Assembly (NCBI GenBank): GCA_000961805.1
Contig: LADV01000034.1
Coordinates: 1-33,615, forward strand
DNA: 33,615 bases
Direction of reading: 5' to 3'
Source: Peptococcaceae bacterium BRH_c23
GTDB lineage: Bacteria; Bacillota_B; Desulfitobacteriia; Desulfitobacteriales; Desulfitobacteriaceae
A program made the position numbers and the translations under genes. Shown here in pieces: positions 23,438 to 32,709 of this stretch (positions within the stretch are counted from its first letter, which is position 1; each line of letters opens with the position of its first letter). The notes beneath the pieces are model-generated. The model made no database searches. It saw only the letters and a program-made list of their open reading frames with translations, and had not been told where the DNA came from.

Positions 23438-23555
23438 ATGTCCTTAACCGTGGCACAAACTTAAACATAAGAGGCAAAACTATTATATTATCTATGCGAC
23501 GATTGCCTTTGCCGTGGTCACAGTGGGTGTAGTGTTCTTGATCAATAGGGGCTAG
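23438..23555 (+). pseudogene. Possible small membrane protein gene with a +1 frameshift
   Basis: ATG 23438 follows GAAAGGGG at about nine bases, but its frame stops after MSLTVAQT. In the next frame the sequence reads KLKHKRQNYYIIYATIAFAV then VTVGVVFLINRG to TAG 23553, a clear basic region plus one transmembrane segment. Joined by skipping one base the product would be about 38 residues. It may be a broken gene, a sequencing error, or a shifted small ORF. Confidence 0.35.
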
Positions 23556-23837
23556 GTAAATAAAAGGGTAAAATGTTGTAAAAAAAATTTATTTCCATAA
23601 TAAATTTCAGTGAAGCAGGAGAATTAGATTTAATCAAGAATAAATAATAAGGGTGTTTCTTTTTATTTCCTTAAGGGATATAGGATAGGATATTTTGTAT
23701 TTTAGGAGTATTGGAAATATTTTTAACATCGTTAGTTATTTAAAGGGGGTGAAGGGACGACCAAGAAACGTCCTAAGGAGGAAGAGCGATTACATAGTAT
23801 AGAATAGGCCCAAATATTGAGAGGAGAGATTTGCTTC
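23556..23837 (+). other. AT-rich upstream region of the large surface protein gene
   Basis: About 280 bases. G-rich ribosome-site-like stretches occur (AAAGGGGGTGAAGG at about 23742 and CCTAAGGAGGAAG at about 23771), but only very short frames follow them. A long leader for the next gene is likely. No clear promoter hexamers seen. Confidence 0.3.
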
Positions 23838-26800
23838 ATGAAAAAAACAAAAAAAGCGATTGCTTCATTAGCTATTGCTGGTATGGTACTTACCTCGATC
23901 CCGTTCAATGCTTTAGCTGAGAGTGTCGTACCACCGCGCTTAGGTGGATATACTGCTGAGCAAACCGCTGTGCTAATCGCCGAACAAACAGGCTGGACCG
24001 GCACGGTAGTACTTGCCTCATCAGCCTCCTATGGTATGGTAGATGCCCTGACAGCCAGCCCACTCGCGACCTACCTTCAAGCGCCTATCCTCCTGACAGA
24101 GGCTAAGAATGTACTAAATGCTGACACCAAGGCTGAACTCATCAAACTCAAAGCTAAGACAGTTTATGTGACCAGTGGAACTGCTGTGATTAGCCAAGCG
24201 GTTCTAGATGAGTTAAAAGGTATGGGTATTGCGGTTATTCCCCTTGGTGGAACTGACCGTTTCCATACATCTGTGAACATCGCCAAAAAAATGATTGAAC
24301 TCGGAGCTCCAGTCAGCAAGGCTGCTGTTGCATTCGGCTGGCTGAACCAAGATGCGCTCTCTATCGCTTCCATTGCTTCTGCTCAAAATCAGCCAATTCT
24401 CTTAACCGAAAAAGATTCAATTCCTGCTAGTGTAAAAGCATTTCTGGCTGAAAACCCGAATGTGAAATCGACGGATGTGATAGGTGGCACCGGCGTGATC
24501 AGTGAGGCTGTCAAAGCTCAGTTACCAAACCCAACCCGCTTGTTCGGAAGCACAGCCTACGACACGAACCTTGCAGTGCTTAAAGCCTTCGACAGCTTTC
24601 TGAAGTATGATAATGTCTTCATAGCAAACGGTATTACAGGAATAGACGCTTTGACAGGGGCACCTCTTGCAGCTAAGTACAAGGCTGGTATAGTTCTCAC
24701 TAGCGGAACTGCAAACGAGGGCACAGATTATGCGAAAAGCAAAATGACCTCTGCCAGTATTGTAACCGCTTTAGGTGGGACAGCCGTAGTTCCTGAAGTT
24801 GTTCGCTCAGGGGCGGTTTCTGTTACGCCGCCGACACCGCCGATTGGTGGCGGTGGAACTCCAGATACAACAGCGCCGGTGATTGCACTTATCGGAAGTT
24901 CCACTGTTAACGTAGTGAATGGAGCTGCCTACGTTGATGCTGGGGCAAGTGTAACGGATAACGTAAACACCGGATTGATAGCTACCGTGACCTATACAAA
25001 GAATGGTAATCCGGTTGGATCAATCGATACGTTCGCGGCCGGAACTTATGTAGTCCGTTACAATGTAAGTGACACAGCGAGTAATGCAGCTGTCCAAGTA
25101 ACCAGAACAGTTATTGTAGCTCCAAAACTCGTAAACGATGTTACAGGGCTAACTAATGCACTTGCTGACGCGAGAATTACCCATATTGAATTTACTGGCA
25201 ATATAACTCAGCCTTTAACTACTGTTGGACGTTCTGTGAGCATAGATTTCGGGGCATATGTCTTAACTGGTAATTTATTGTTTGCACATGCCCTTACTGG
25301 AACATCAACTTTATCTGGAACAGCGCTGAAAAGCATTACGGGTAGTTTAACAGTAGATACTCCTAATGCCTCATTTGTCAATAATGTCGTTGTTAATGGC
25401 GCTATTAACGTTATTAATATCGTGCCAGGTACATGGACAGAAACAGCAGATGGCAACATCATAACGATCACAGACGAAGATGGTGCAACCATTACCATCG
25501 TTGGAAATCCAGGTGATATTACAGTTAGTGAGGATGCGTCTGGAGATTTATCAATAAACGTAAATCCTGGAGCCACGGTTGCTAGCATCACCAGCAATGC
25601 CCGTGCGGACATCACTGTTGGAGCAGGAGCAAATGTAACAGACATCATTATTGGAGCAGGTGCCGGTGGTTCAACCATTGTCAATAACGGGACTGCCCAA
25701 AATATGACAGTCCTAGCGGGTGCCAATAACACAACCATTACCAATAGCGGAACTACTGGTACAGTGACTTCTGATGCGCCTATTACTCTTCAAGTGACAG
25801 GCGGAACTACAGGAACGGTCACAGCCAACGCTAATATGACACTTAATGTTACAGCAGGAGCTTCAGTAACAGACGTCAATGTTGCAGCAGGCGGCACTGG
25901 CTCAACCATTACCAATAACGGAACTACAGGAACAGTGACGTCTAATGCTCCGATGACTCTTAATGCTACAGGCGGAACTACAGGAACGGTGACAGCTAAT
26001 GCTCCGATGGCACTCCAAGTTGCGACAGGAGCGGCAGTAACAAACGTCAATGTTGCAGCAGGCGGCACTGGCTCAACCATTACCAATAACGGAACAACAG
26101 GTACGGTGACGTCTAATGCTGCGATAACTCTTAATGTTGCAGGTGGAACTACAAGTTCAGTGACAGCTAATGCTCCGATGACTCTTAATGTTACAGGTGG
26201 AACTACAAATACTGTGACGGCCAATGCTCAAATGACACTCCAAGTTGCAGCAGGAGCGGCAGTAACTGACATTAACGTAGGAGCAGATGGCGACGGCACA
26301 ACTATTACAAATAGTGGGACTACCGGTAATGTGACAGTAGAAGCGGGAGCCGCTGGCACAGCCATAACCATAACCAATACTGGAACAGCAACAAATGTTA
26401 CAACCAATGAACCTATAACCCTAGTAAACAATAATATTATTACTTCTGCAACTACCGGAATAGGTGGTAACATTGATCCTGCTGGTAGTACAGTGGCATA
26501 TATTGTTATCTCCTTGACAGACCTGATAACCGCAGTTAACGGAGCAGTTGCAAACAATGATGTAATTGTTGCTTTACAGGCATTAGCCGCTAACAGCCCG
26601 CTTGATGTAGCGACTATCGTTTCAGATAACGCTGTAGCATATGTTGCAGACTTTGCTGTCAACCCCACAACTACTGTAGCTCAGATACGGGCCAGAGTAG
26701 ACGCTGTGAATGCAGCAAAGATCGCCTTGCTTGCAGCGATCGCAGAGGCAGAAGCGAAAGTTGAAGCAAATTATACTACAGAAAGCTGGTCAACGATGCA

Positions 26801-28544
26801 AAACACGTTGACCGCAGCCAATGCCTGTAAGACGTCTAGCTCAACGGCAATCCAAGTGCTTGCTGCAACGAATAACTTAAAATCAGCCATCACTGCATTA
26901 GTCAGCAAAACAGTGTTAATTACAGCCATCGATACTGCTACAACCTTGGTAGGAAGCAAAATCGTTGGAGCCGCTGTCGGCAATGTAGCGCAAGCAGCTG
27001 TCGATGCTTTCCAAGCAACTATTAATGCAGCTACTGTGGTAAAAAATAGTCCAATAGCTACCCAAGCACAAGTTGATGCACAAGTAGCAGCTTTGGCCAT
27101 CGCAACGACCAACTTCAACATGGCGATTATCACAGAAGTAGCAACCATATATACAGCGTTAAACACAGCCGTCAGTAATGCCACCACCCTGATCGGAAGC
27201 AAAACAGTAGGAACAGCAATCGGTAATGTATCCCAGGCAACCCTTGATGCTTTCCAAGCGGCAATTGTTGCGGCTACCGCTGTAAAGGATGACGCAAATG
27301 CAACTCAAGCTCAAGTTGATGCCCAAGTAACTGCTTTGGCAAGTGCAACGATTAACTTCAACAACGCGATCATCAAAGTAGCCCCCGTCAGTAAAACAAC
27401 CTTAAACACCGCCATCGTTAATGCCACAGCCCTGATCGCAAGCAAATCGGTAGGAACGGCAACCGGCCAAGTTTCGATAACAGCCAAAAAGACCTTCCAA
27501 GCAGCGATTGACTCCGCTGCGATAGTAAACAATAACGCCAGTGCAACCCAACCGCAAGTCAATGCACAAGTTGCCGCTTTAGCAACCGCAACGACCAACT
27601 TCAACAATGCGATCATCAAAGGCTTCGATAATCTTGTCGACAAAATCATGGAAGTGTACGGCGGTCTGTCGGACACTGATAAGGACTCCCTCCTGCTTGC
27701 CAAAACAGCCCTTCAAGGATTTAATGTAGCTGATCCTAAGTGGGATGCAATTATCAACCCGCTTCTGACCGCACAGGTTATTGCACTCTTTGGAGATTCT
27801 GCAACTGCTAAGAGTGCCTTAATAGGGTACATGAAGGACTTCGGAACTTTGCAGTATTCAACAGACAGATTCACCTTGGAAAGCAATATAGATACCTTCA
27901 AAAACAATAATCTTGCAACCTTTAGAACACTTTTCGGAAATGATTTTACTATGGACCAATTCTCGAGGTTCTTAATAGCGGTTCAGGAAGCACTTCCCGG
28001 GGTTATAAATAGTAGCGGCGTTAGTCTGATAGACCTTTCGGATAATACAAGTACCGAGATTAAAGACCAACTTGTCGCCTGGACCAAGGCTGCGGCTCAT
28101 GTGGTTGCAGATCCAACAACTGACAATCCATATAATCTGTTTGCGACCAAGCTTTCTGATCTGGGGTTAACGATGGATAAAGTCGTTGACGCTCAACGTC
28201 TACTAGGTGAGGAGATTGACCCAGATAACGCAGCGGAAAAGGCTATCACTAGGGCGGCTATACGCTCTCAAATTATCTGCACCATCCCAGCTACCATGAC
28301 AATTGGTCAAATAACAGAATTTAAGATCAGCGTCACAGGTATAAATTCTGGTGCTATCGAATTAGTGAATCTTCTCGACTGGTATAGTGACGATCCTTCC
28401 GTGATAATTACCACCATTTCAGGCCGACGTGCCATTCATGCTGTACAGGCTGGAAGTGCAATTATTACAGCCCATAAGAGTGGAGGTACACCGGGAACGA
28501 GTAATGAACTAGTGCGTATCACAGTTACTGTACCAGCCAATTAA
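23838..28544 (+). CDS. Large secreted CWB2 surface protein with beta and helical repeats
   Basis: A 1568-residue secreted protein. Signal peptide MKKTKKAIASLAIAGMVLTS... cut after about residue 27 (NALA). Three cell wall binding 2 (CWB2) repeats (about 28-325) should anchor it to wall polymers. A P/G linker (about 330-342) leads to an Ig-like DUF5011/HYR-type domain (about 343-428, DTTAPVIALIG). Next comes a long T/N/G-rich beta-repeat region (about 430-880) with a 57-residue (171-bp) period, e.g. TGTVTSNAPMTLNATGG. Then FIVAR-like helical repeats of about 77 residues (about 954-1262, ATQAQVDAQVAALA), a helical segment, and a Big-like C-terminal domain (about 1478-1568). ATG 23838 follows GAGAGGAGAG. 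Probably an S-layer or adhesive surface protein. Exact role unknown. Confidence 0.8.
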   Translation: MKKTKKAIASLAIAGMVLTSIPFNALAESVVPPRLGGYTAEQTAVLIAEQTGWTGTVVLASSASYGMVDALTASPLATYLQAPILLTEAKNVLNADTKAELIKLKAKTVYVTSGTAVISQAVLDELKGMGIAVIPLGGTDRFHTSVNIAKKMIELGAPVSKAAVAFGWLNQDALSIASIASAQNQPILLTEKDSIPASVKAFLAENPNVKSTDVIGGTGVISEAVKAQLPNPTRLFGSTAYDTNLAVLKAFDSFLKYDNVFIANGITGIDALTGAPLAAKYKAGIVLTSGTANEGTDYAKSKMTSASIVTALGGTAVVPEVVRSGAVSVTPPTPPIGGGGTPDTTAPVIALIGSSTVNVVNGAAYVDAGASVTDNVNTGLIATVTYTKNGNPVGSIDTFAAGTYVVRYNVSDTASNAAVQVTRTVIVAPKLVNDVTGLTNALADARITHIEFTGNITQPLTTVGRSVSIDFGAYVLTGNLLFAHALTGTSTLSGTALKSITGSLTVDTPNASFVNNVVVNGAINVINIVPGTWTETADGNIITITDEDGATITIVGNPGDITVSEDASGDLSINVNPGATVASITSNARADITVGAGANVTDIIIGAGAGGSTIVNNGTAQNMTVLAGANNTTITNSGTTGTVTSDAPITLQVTGGTTGTVTANANMTLNVTAGASVTDVNVAAGGTGSTITNNGTTGTVTSNAPMTLNATGGTTGTVTANAPMALQVATGAAVTNVNVAAGGTGSTITNNGTTGTVTSNAAITLNVAGGTTSSVTANAPMTLNVTGGTTNTVTANAQMTLQVAAGAAVTDINVGADGDGTTITNSGTTGNVTVEAGAAGTAITITNTGTATNVTTNEPITLVNNNIITSATTGIGGNIDPAGSTVAYIVISLTDLITAVNGAVANNDVIVALQALAANSPLDVATIVSDNAVAYVADFAVNPTTTVAQIRARVDAVNAAKIALLAAIAEAEAKVEANYTTESWSTMQNTLTAANACKTSSSTAIQVLAATNNLKSAITALVSKTVLITAIDTATTLVGSKIVGAAVGNVAQAAVDAFQATINAATVVKNSPIATQAQVDAQVAALAIATTNFNMAIITEVATIYTALNTAVSNATTLIGSKTVGTAIGNVSQATLDAFQAAIVAATAVKDDANATQAQVDAQVTALASATINFNNAIIKVAPVSKTTLNTAIVNATALIASKSVGTATGQVSITAKKTFQAAIDSAAIVNNNASATQPQVNAQVAALATATTNFNNAIIKGFDNLVDKIMEVYGGLSDTDKDSLLLAKTALQGFNVADPKWDAIINPLLTAQVIALFGDSATAKSALIGYMKDFGTLQYSTDRFTLESNIDTFKNNNLATFRTLFGNDFTMDQFSRFLIAVQEALPGVINSSGVSLIDLSDNTSTEIKDQLVAWTKAAAHVVADPTTDNPYNLFATKLSDLGLTMDKVVDAQRLLGEEIDPDNAAEKAITRAAIRSQIICTIPATMTIGQITEFKISVTGINSGAIELVNLLDWYSDDPSVIITTISGRRAIHAVQAGSAIITAHKSGGTPGTSNELVRITVTVPAN

Positions 28545-28578
28545 CGTTTGGCACAAGCTGGAAGAATGATGTTTTACA

Positions 28579-28610
28579 TGAAAGAGAGTTGGGATTCCAA
28601 CTCTCTTTCA
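28579..28610. terminator. Terminator between the two surface protein genes
   Basis: A perfect 14-bp stem TGAAAGAGAGTTGG (28579-28592) against 28597-28610 with a 4-base loop GATT, followed by TTAAT. Confidence 0.75.
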
Positions 28611-28636
28611 TTAATCTAACATGGGAGGTTAACACT

Positions 28637-30952
28637 TTGAGAAATGGGGTAACACAAAAGCTTATTAAAGGTTGTATATCAGCTCTCATCGTCTTATCTT
28701 CGACCCTGGTTGCTCTCCCTGCAATTGCAGTGACAACCAGTGGTTCAAGCAACGTAACCCGGATCGGCGGAGTGGATCAGTATGCGACGGCAGCTTTGAT
28801 GGCTGAGAAAGGCTGGTCAGGCACTTCTGATAACGTCGTACTCTCAGCTGGAATGAACTACGCTCTCGTTGATGCTCTGGCAGCAGGCCCTCTAGCTGCA
28901 GCCTTGAAGGCTCCGATCCTGCTTACAGATGGTGGACAAAGCTTAAATTCGTCGGCACGAGCACAATTAGCGCGTCTCAAGCCGAAGAAGGCTTACATCA
29001 CGAGCGGGCAGGCCGTAATTAAACCAGCAGTTCTTGAGGAATTAAAAGGTATGGGCATCACTCCGGTACAACTCGGTGGGTATGACCAATATGAGACATC
29101 CGTAAATATTGCTAAAGAAATTTCCAAACAAGGTGTGAATAGTTCTCAGGTTATCCTAGCGGCTGGATGGGTCAGTCCGGCAGATGCCCTGTCCATCGCG
29201 CCGATCGCCGCGGCTCAGGGAATTTCCATCTTGACAACCACTCGAGATAAGCTTCCTGCCTCGGTCCAAACCTATCTGGACAGCATCAAGGCCAATATCA
29301 CGGATTCCTATGTCGTTGGAGGAACTGCAGTCGTATCGGATACGGTCAAAGGGCAGTTGCCGGGCATTGTCAGTCGCTACTCCGGCTCAACAAAGTATGA
29401 TACAAACGTTCAGATCCTCAAGGGCTTTGCCAAGCATTATCGAAATTCCAAGGTCTATGTGGCTAACGGAGAGACGTTGGTCGACGCCTTGGCGGGTGTT
29501 TCCCTGGCAGCCGTGGATAAGGCACCGATCGTACTAATCAATCAACAACTTGATAAAGCCACTGTGGACTTTGTGAAGCTAACAATGTCAACCGCGGATC
29601 TTGTTGCCATGGGGGGAGAAGTCGTTGTCCCTACGACAGGAATTAATGCCCTGACCTCAGCAATAACCTATGCGAACGATCATGCTATACTAGGCTCGAC
29701 CGATGCCAATAACCCAGCAGAACTGACGGATACCGTCCAAATCACGGGCAGCAACATCACCTTAGCTCATGCCAAGGTGGCTTACAGTGTTTATCTAAAA
29801 GGTAATAATATTATCCTTAATGACGTAATAGTCAAGGGGACTGTCTTTGTAGATCCTGGTGACACTGGGACAGCTACTTTAGACGGCGTGACCGCTGCTA
29901 ATGTCGTGATACTCTCAGGGGCCAAGGACAGCATTCATCTTAGGAATACGAGTGCTAATCGCTTAACCGTAGACAGCGATAGTAGCTCGGTTCGCGTAGA
30001 GTCGACAGGGACTACGAACATCGGTACAACCGTTGTCCGCTCGTTTGCCATCTTGGACGATCAGGGTGGTTTGCTCGGCGAAATTTTCCTAACCAGTTCA
30101 CCAGGACAGACTCCTGTGGTCGAATTGCGAGGGACCTTCACGCAGCCGATTGTCGTCTCCGGTCAGATGAATCTGAAAGCGTCTCTTAACGCAGTGGTTC
30201 CCTCCGTAGTGATTAACACTGATAACCCCGCCCACAAAGTCACGCTAGATGGAAACTTTAAAGCCGTTGAAGTCCAATCCCAAGGCAGATTGGACCTTGC
30301 CGCGAACACGAGTGTCGAAACCATGAAAGCTATCGTCAAGGCCGAGATCATGGTTCCCGTGGGCTCTAAAATAGACACCCTTGACATAGGTTCCACCGGT
30401 ACAGAGGCTTGGGGCGGAGGGAAAGCGAATGGACAAAATACCAGTACCACCCAGCCGACTCCTCCGGTGACCACGACTCCTCCTGTGGTTATTACTCCAC
30501 CTGTCGTCATTCCTCCAACCCCTACGACACCGACGAATTTAACTGTCTCCTACATCAAAGCTCTGGCGACTGATAATGTGACCCGTCAAGTTGTTAATGG
30601 AGAGACCATTTATTTCACAGGGGTCAGTGATAGTGTGCGCTTTACCGGCTTGCAATTAACCACGAATCAAACGTTCCCGGACATCGTGATCACCTCCATC
30701 CAAGCGAACGGTCTGGAACTGATCAAGTTAGGGGAAAGCTTTAGTTCAACGATTGATAGTAATGGAATAGTCACTACTGGCGCTCTCCTCGCAGGACTAG
30801 ACAAAGGGGGCGATGGTCTTTCACTTAGTAGCTTAAGATCCCTCCTAGGAACGACAGGAGACCTGGTATTTCAAGGAAAGATCACAAAGGCGGGGTATAC
30901 GGATAGCGACGTGCTAAGCGTTATTATTCGCTTAGGACCTCATGTCAACTAA
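28637..30952 (+). CDS. Secreted CWB2 surface protein with beta-rich stalk
   Basis: A 771-residue secreted protein. Signal peptide ending about ALPAIA (residue 32-34). Three CWB2 repeats (about 38-345), starting NVTRIGGVDQYATAALMAEK, closely resemble those of the preceding gene (shared VLEELKGMGI-type motifs). A beta-rich, possibly beta-helical region follows (about 350-600, ITLAHAKVAYSVYLKGNNI), then a P/T-rich linker (about 602-637, TTQPTPPVTTTPPVVITPP) and a C-terminal domain of about 130 residues that I do not recognise. TTG 28637 after GGGAGG at eight bases is preferred to the frame open from 28589, which overlaps the terminator. Function inferred as cell-surface structural or adhesive. 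Confidence 0.8.
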   Translation: MRNGVTQKLIKGCISALIVLSSTLVALPAIAVTTSGSSNVTRIGGVDQYATAALMAEKGWSGTSDNVVLSAGMNYALVDALAAGPLAAALKAPILLTDGGQSLNSSARAQLARLKPKKAYITSGQAVIKPAVLEELKGMGITPVQLGGYDQYETSVNIAKEISKQGVNSSQVILAAGWVSPADALSIAPIAAAQGISILTTTRDKLPASVQTYLDSIKANITDSYVVGGTAVVSDTVKGQLPGIVSRYSGSTKYDTNVQILKGFAKHYRNSKVYVANGETLVDALAGVSLAAVDKAPIVLINQQLDKATVDFVKLTMSTADLVAMGGEVVVPTTGINALTSAITYANDHAILGSTDANNPAELTDTVQITGSNITLAHAKVAYSVYLKGNNIILNDVIVKGTVFVDPGDTGTATLDGVTAANVVILSGAKDSIHLRNTSANRLTVDSDSSSVRVESTGTTNIGTTVVRSFAILDDQGGLLGEIFLTSSPGQTPVVELRGTFTQPIVVSGQMNLKASLNAVVPSVVINTDNPAHKVTLDGNFKAVEVQSQGRLDLAANTSVETMKAIVKAEIMVPVGSKIDTLDIGSTGTEAWGGGKANGQNTSTTQPTPPVTTTPPVVITPPVVIPPTPTTPTNLTVSYIKALATDNVTRQVVNGETIYFTGVSDSVRFTGLQLTTNQTFPDIVITSIQANGLELIKLGESFSSTIDSNGIVTTGALLAGLDKGGDGLSLSSLRSLLGTTGDLVFQGKITKAGYTDSDVLSVIIRLGPHVN

Positions 30953-30979
30953 AAGAAGCAAGAAAGTGCCAACAAAGTC

Positions 30980-31014
30980 AAAGACTCTTCAGATAGGCCT
31001 GAAGAGTCTTTTAG
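30980..31014 (+). terminator. Intrinsic terminator after the second surface protein gene
   Basis: AAAGACTCTTCAG (30980-30992) pairs perfectly with 30999-31011 over 13 bp with a 6-base loop. TTTTAG follows. Confidence 0.8.
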
Positions 31015-31089
31015 TATCGACTTAAACGTTCGGTGGAAAGAGAATTATTCTTGCATAAAGGAAGGAAAACCTGAAACTATCTCGAATAG

Positions 31090-31095
31090 TATAAT
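31090..31095 (+). promoter_or_regulatory. Candidate -10 of the Wzz/tyrosine kinase operon
   Basis: A perfect TATAAT 40 bases before the start codon, without a recognisable -35 at 16-18 bases. Another sigma factor is possible. Confidence 0.3.
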
Positions 31096-31134
31096 GTCGA
31101 ACTAGTTTTAAGTTGCTAATTTTGGGAGGTCAAA

Positions 31135-31833
31135 ATGGAAGAAGAAATAGAATTACGACAGTACTGGGAAGTGCTGCGCAAACGTTGGATCATCGTGGTA
31201 GCCTTACCACTGATTGCAGCACTCACCAGCGGAATTATTAGTTTTTTTGTCATGAAACCCGTGTACTCAGCCTCTACCACCTTGATCGTCGGGAAAAAGG
31301 CTTCAGAGTCAGGCCAAGCGGCAGTACAAATGTTAGATAATAGTGTCCTCCAAGCGAACCTGCAATTGGCGAAGACCTATGCAGCCATCGCTCAGAGTCG
31401 GACTGTGGAACAGAATGTGATTAAAGACTTAGATTTGTCGATGACGATAGCCCAACTTGACAATATGATCTCCATAAACCCCGTGAAGACCACAGAAATC
31501 CTAGAAATCCAGGTTCTAAATACAGACCCTGAGCTGGCAGCCTCAATTGCCAACTCCATGGCGAACGAATTTTCTAAAGCCGTGATTGACATCAAAAAAG
31601 TGGATAGTGTGAGCATTGTCGATACTGCGATGACCCCAACGCATCCCGTTAAACCCAATAAAAAACTCAACGTACTTATTGCCTTTGTTGTAGGCTTAAT
31701 GGCTTCCGTCGGACTCGTCTTCCTCTTGGAATATATAGATAACACAATCAAGACCTCTGATGATGTGGAGAAGTTTTTGGGGATTCCAGTCCTAGGCGTT
31801 ATACCAAACTACGAAGTGGGAAAACAAGGGTAA
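31135..31833 (+). CDS. Wzz/YveK-type polysaccharide chain-length and kinase modulator
   Basis: A 232-residue inner membrane protein with two transmembrane helices (about 18-40 and 184-203) bracketing an extracellular helical domain, and PTHPVKPNKK just before the second helix, as in the Wzz superfamily. In Firmicutes such proteins (YveK, TkmA, CapA) activate the separate BY-kinase and set polymer length. The kinase gene follows after 15 bases. TTGGGAGG precedes ATG 31135. No polysaccharide-synthesis enzymes are in the window, so the polymer is unknown. Confidence 0.85.
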   Translation: MEEEIELRQYWEVLRKRWIIVVALPLIAALTSGIISFFVMKPVYSASTTLIVGKKASESGQAAVQMLDNSVLQANLQLAKTYAAIAQSRTVEQNVIKDLDLSMTIAQLDNMISINPVKTTEILEIQVLNTDPELAASIANSMANEFSKAVIDIKKVDSVSIVDTAMTPTHPVKPNKKLNVLIAFVVGLMASVGLVFLLEYIDNTIKTSDDVEKFLGIPVLGVIPNYEVGKQG

Positions 31834-31848
31834 GAGGAGAAGGTTTAT

Positions 31849-32559
31849 TTGACATTTTCATTAATTACACTAGAACAATCAAAATCACCAATCTCTGAAG
31901 CCTACCGTACGCTTAGGACCAATGTCCAGTTTACGAGTGTGGATTCTAAGACCAAAAAAATCATGATCACCAGTTCAGGTCCACGGGAAGGGAAATCGAC
32001 TACAGTCGCCAACCTCGCGGTAAGTATCGCTCAAACTGGGAAATCCGTTCTGGTCATCGATGCGGATTTGCGAAACCCCACTCAGCACAAGCTCTTTGGT
32101 TTAGATAATGGACAAGGGTTATCTATTTCGCTGGTTCAGGATCAGGACGGTCACACCAATATCAGAGAAACAGCGGTTCCTGGCCTCATGCTGCTTACGG
32201 GAGGACCTATTCCTCCTAATCCGGCTGAGTTAGTCGGATCTAAGCGGATGAAGCGCCTGATCAAGGAAGTCAGCGAGCAATTTGATGTAGTTTTGATCGA
32301 TACCCCTCCCATCATCGCGGTGACGGATGCCGCCATTATTGCTCAGGAAGTTGATGGAGTCATCTTGGTTCTAGCTTCAGGTGAAGTCAACAAAGAGTAT
32401 GCCCAACGAGCCAAAGATCAACTGGATAAAGTAGGAGCTAAGATCCTCGGGGCAGTCCTCAATAAGGCGGACATGAAAACCAGTGAATACTACTACTACT
32501 ATTATTATCATGGATCTGAGGATTCTAAGAAGAAGCACAAAGGCCATAAAAAACGCTAA
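31849..32559 (+). CDS. BY-type tyrosine kinase, CpsD/YwqD family
   Basis: A 236-residue bacterial tyrosine kinase of the CapB/CpsD type. Walker A SGPREGKSTT (about 43-52), Walker A' VLVIDADLR (67-75) and Walker B FDVVLIDTPP (145-154) are all present. The tail has seven tyrosines in a row (214-220) followed by a basic, lysine/histidine-rich end, the expected autophosphorylation cluster. It acts with the preceding modulator to control export or synthesis of surface polysaccharide. The start is TTG 31849 after AGAGGAGAAGG. The cognate tyrosine phosphatase (CpsB/YwqE) is not found next to it. Confidence 0.9.
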   Translation: MTFSLITLEQSKSPISEAYRTLRTNVQFTSVDSKTKKIMITSSGPREGKSTTVANLAVSIAQTGKSVLVIDADLRNPTQHKLFGLDNGQGLSISLVQDQDGHTNIRETAVPGLMLLTGGPIPPNPAELVGSKRMKRLIKEVSEQFDVVLIDTPPIIAVTDAAIIAQEVDGVILVLASGEVNKEYAQRAKDQLDKVGAKILGAVLNKADMKTSEYYYYYYYHGSEDSKKKHKGHKKR

Positions 32560-32576
32560 TTTCAAGATACATTACA

Positions 32577-32613
32577 CCGTAGGGGCAATTCCTAAATTGC
32601 CCCTACGGTTATT
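32577..32613 (+). terminator. Intrinsic terminator after the tyrosine kinase gene
   Basis: CCGTAGGGGCAATT (32577-32590) pairs perfectly over 14 bp with 32595-32608, 4-base loop, then TTATTT. Confidence 0.85.
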
Positions 32614-32671
32614 TAATCGATTAACGAAACCAGGTTGGTAAAAAACGGATGAAAAATGGGAAGTACTAAAG

Positions 32672-32677
32672 TATAAT
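32672..32677 (+). promoter_or_regulatory. Candidate -10 of the Uma2 gene
   Basis: A perfect TATAAT 33 bases before the start codon. No convincing -35. Confidence 0.35.
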
Positions 32678-32709
32678 TATAGCAAAACACCAAAGGAGCG
32701 TGTGTTCTT

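Noticed and set aside
25208..27703. Several long minus-strand open frames opposite the large surface protein gene
   Set aside because: They are shadows of a repetitive, stop-poor T/N/A/V-rich coding strand. They lack ribosome sites and their translations are low-complexity V/A/T mirrors of the plus-strand repeats.
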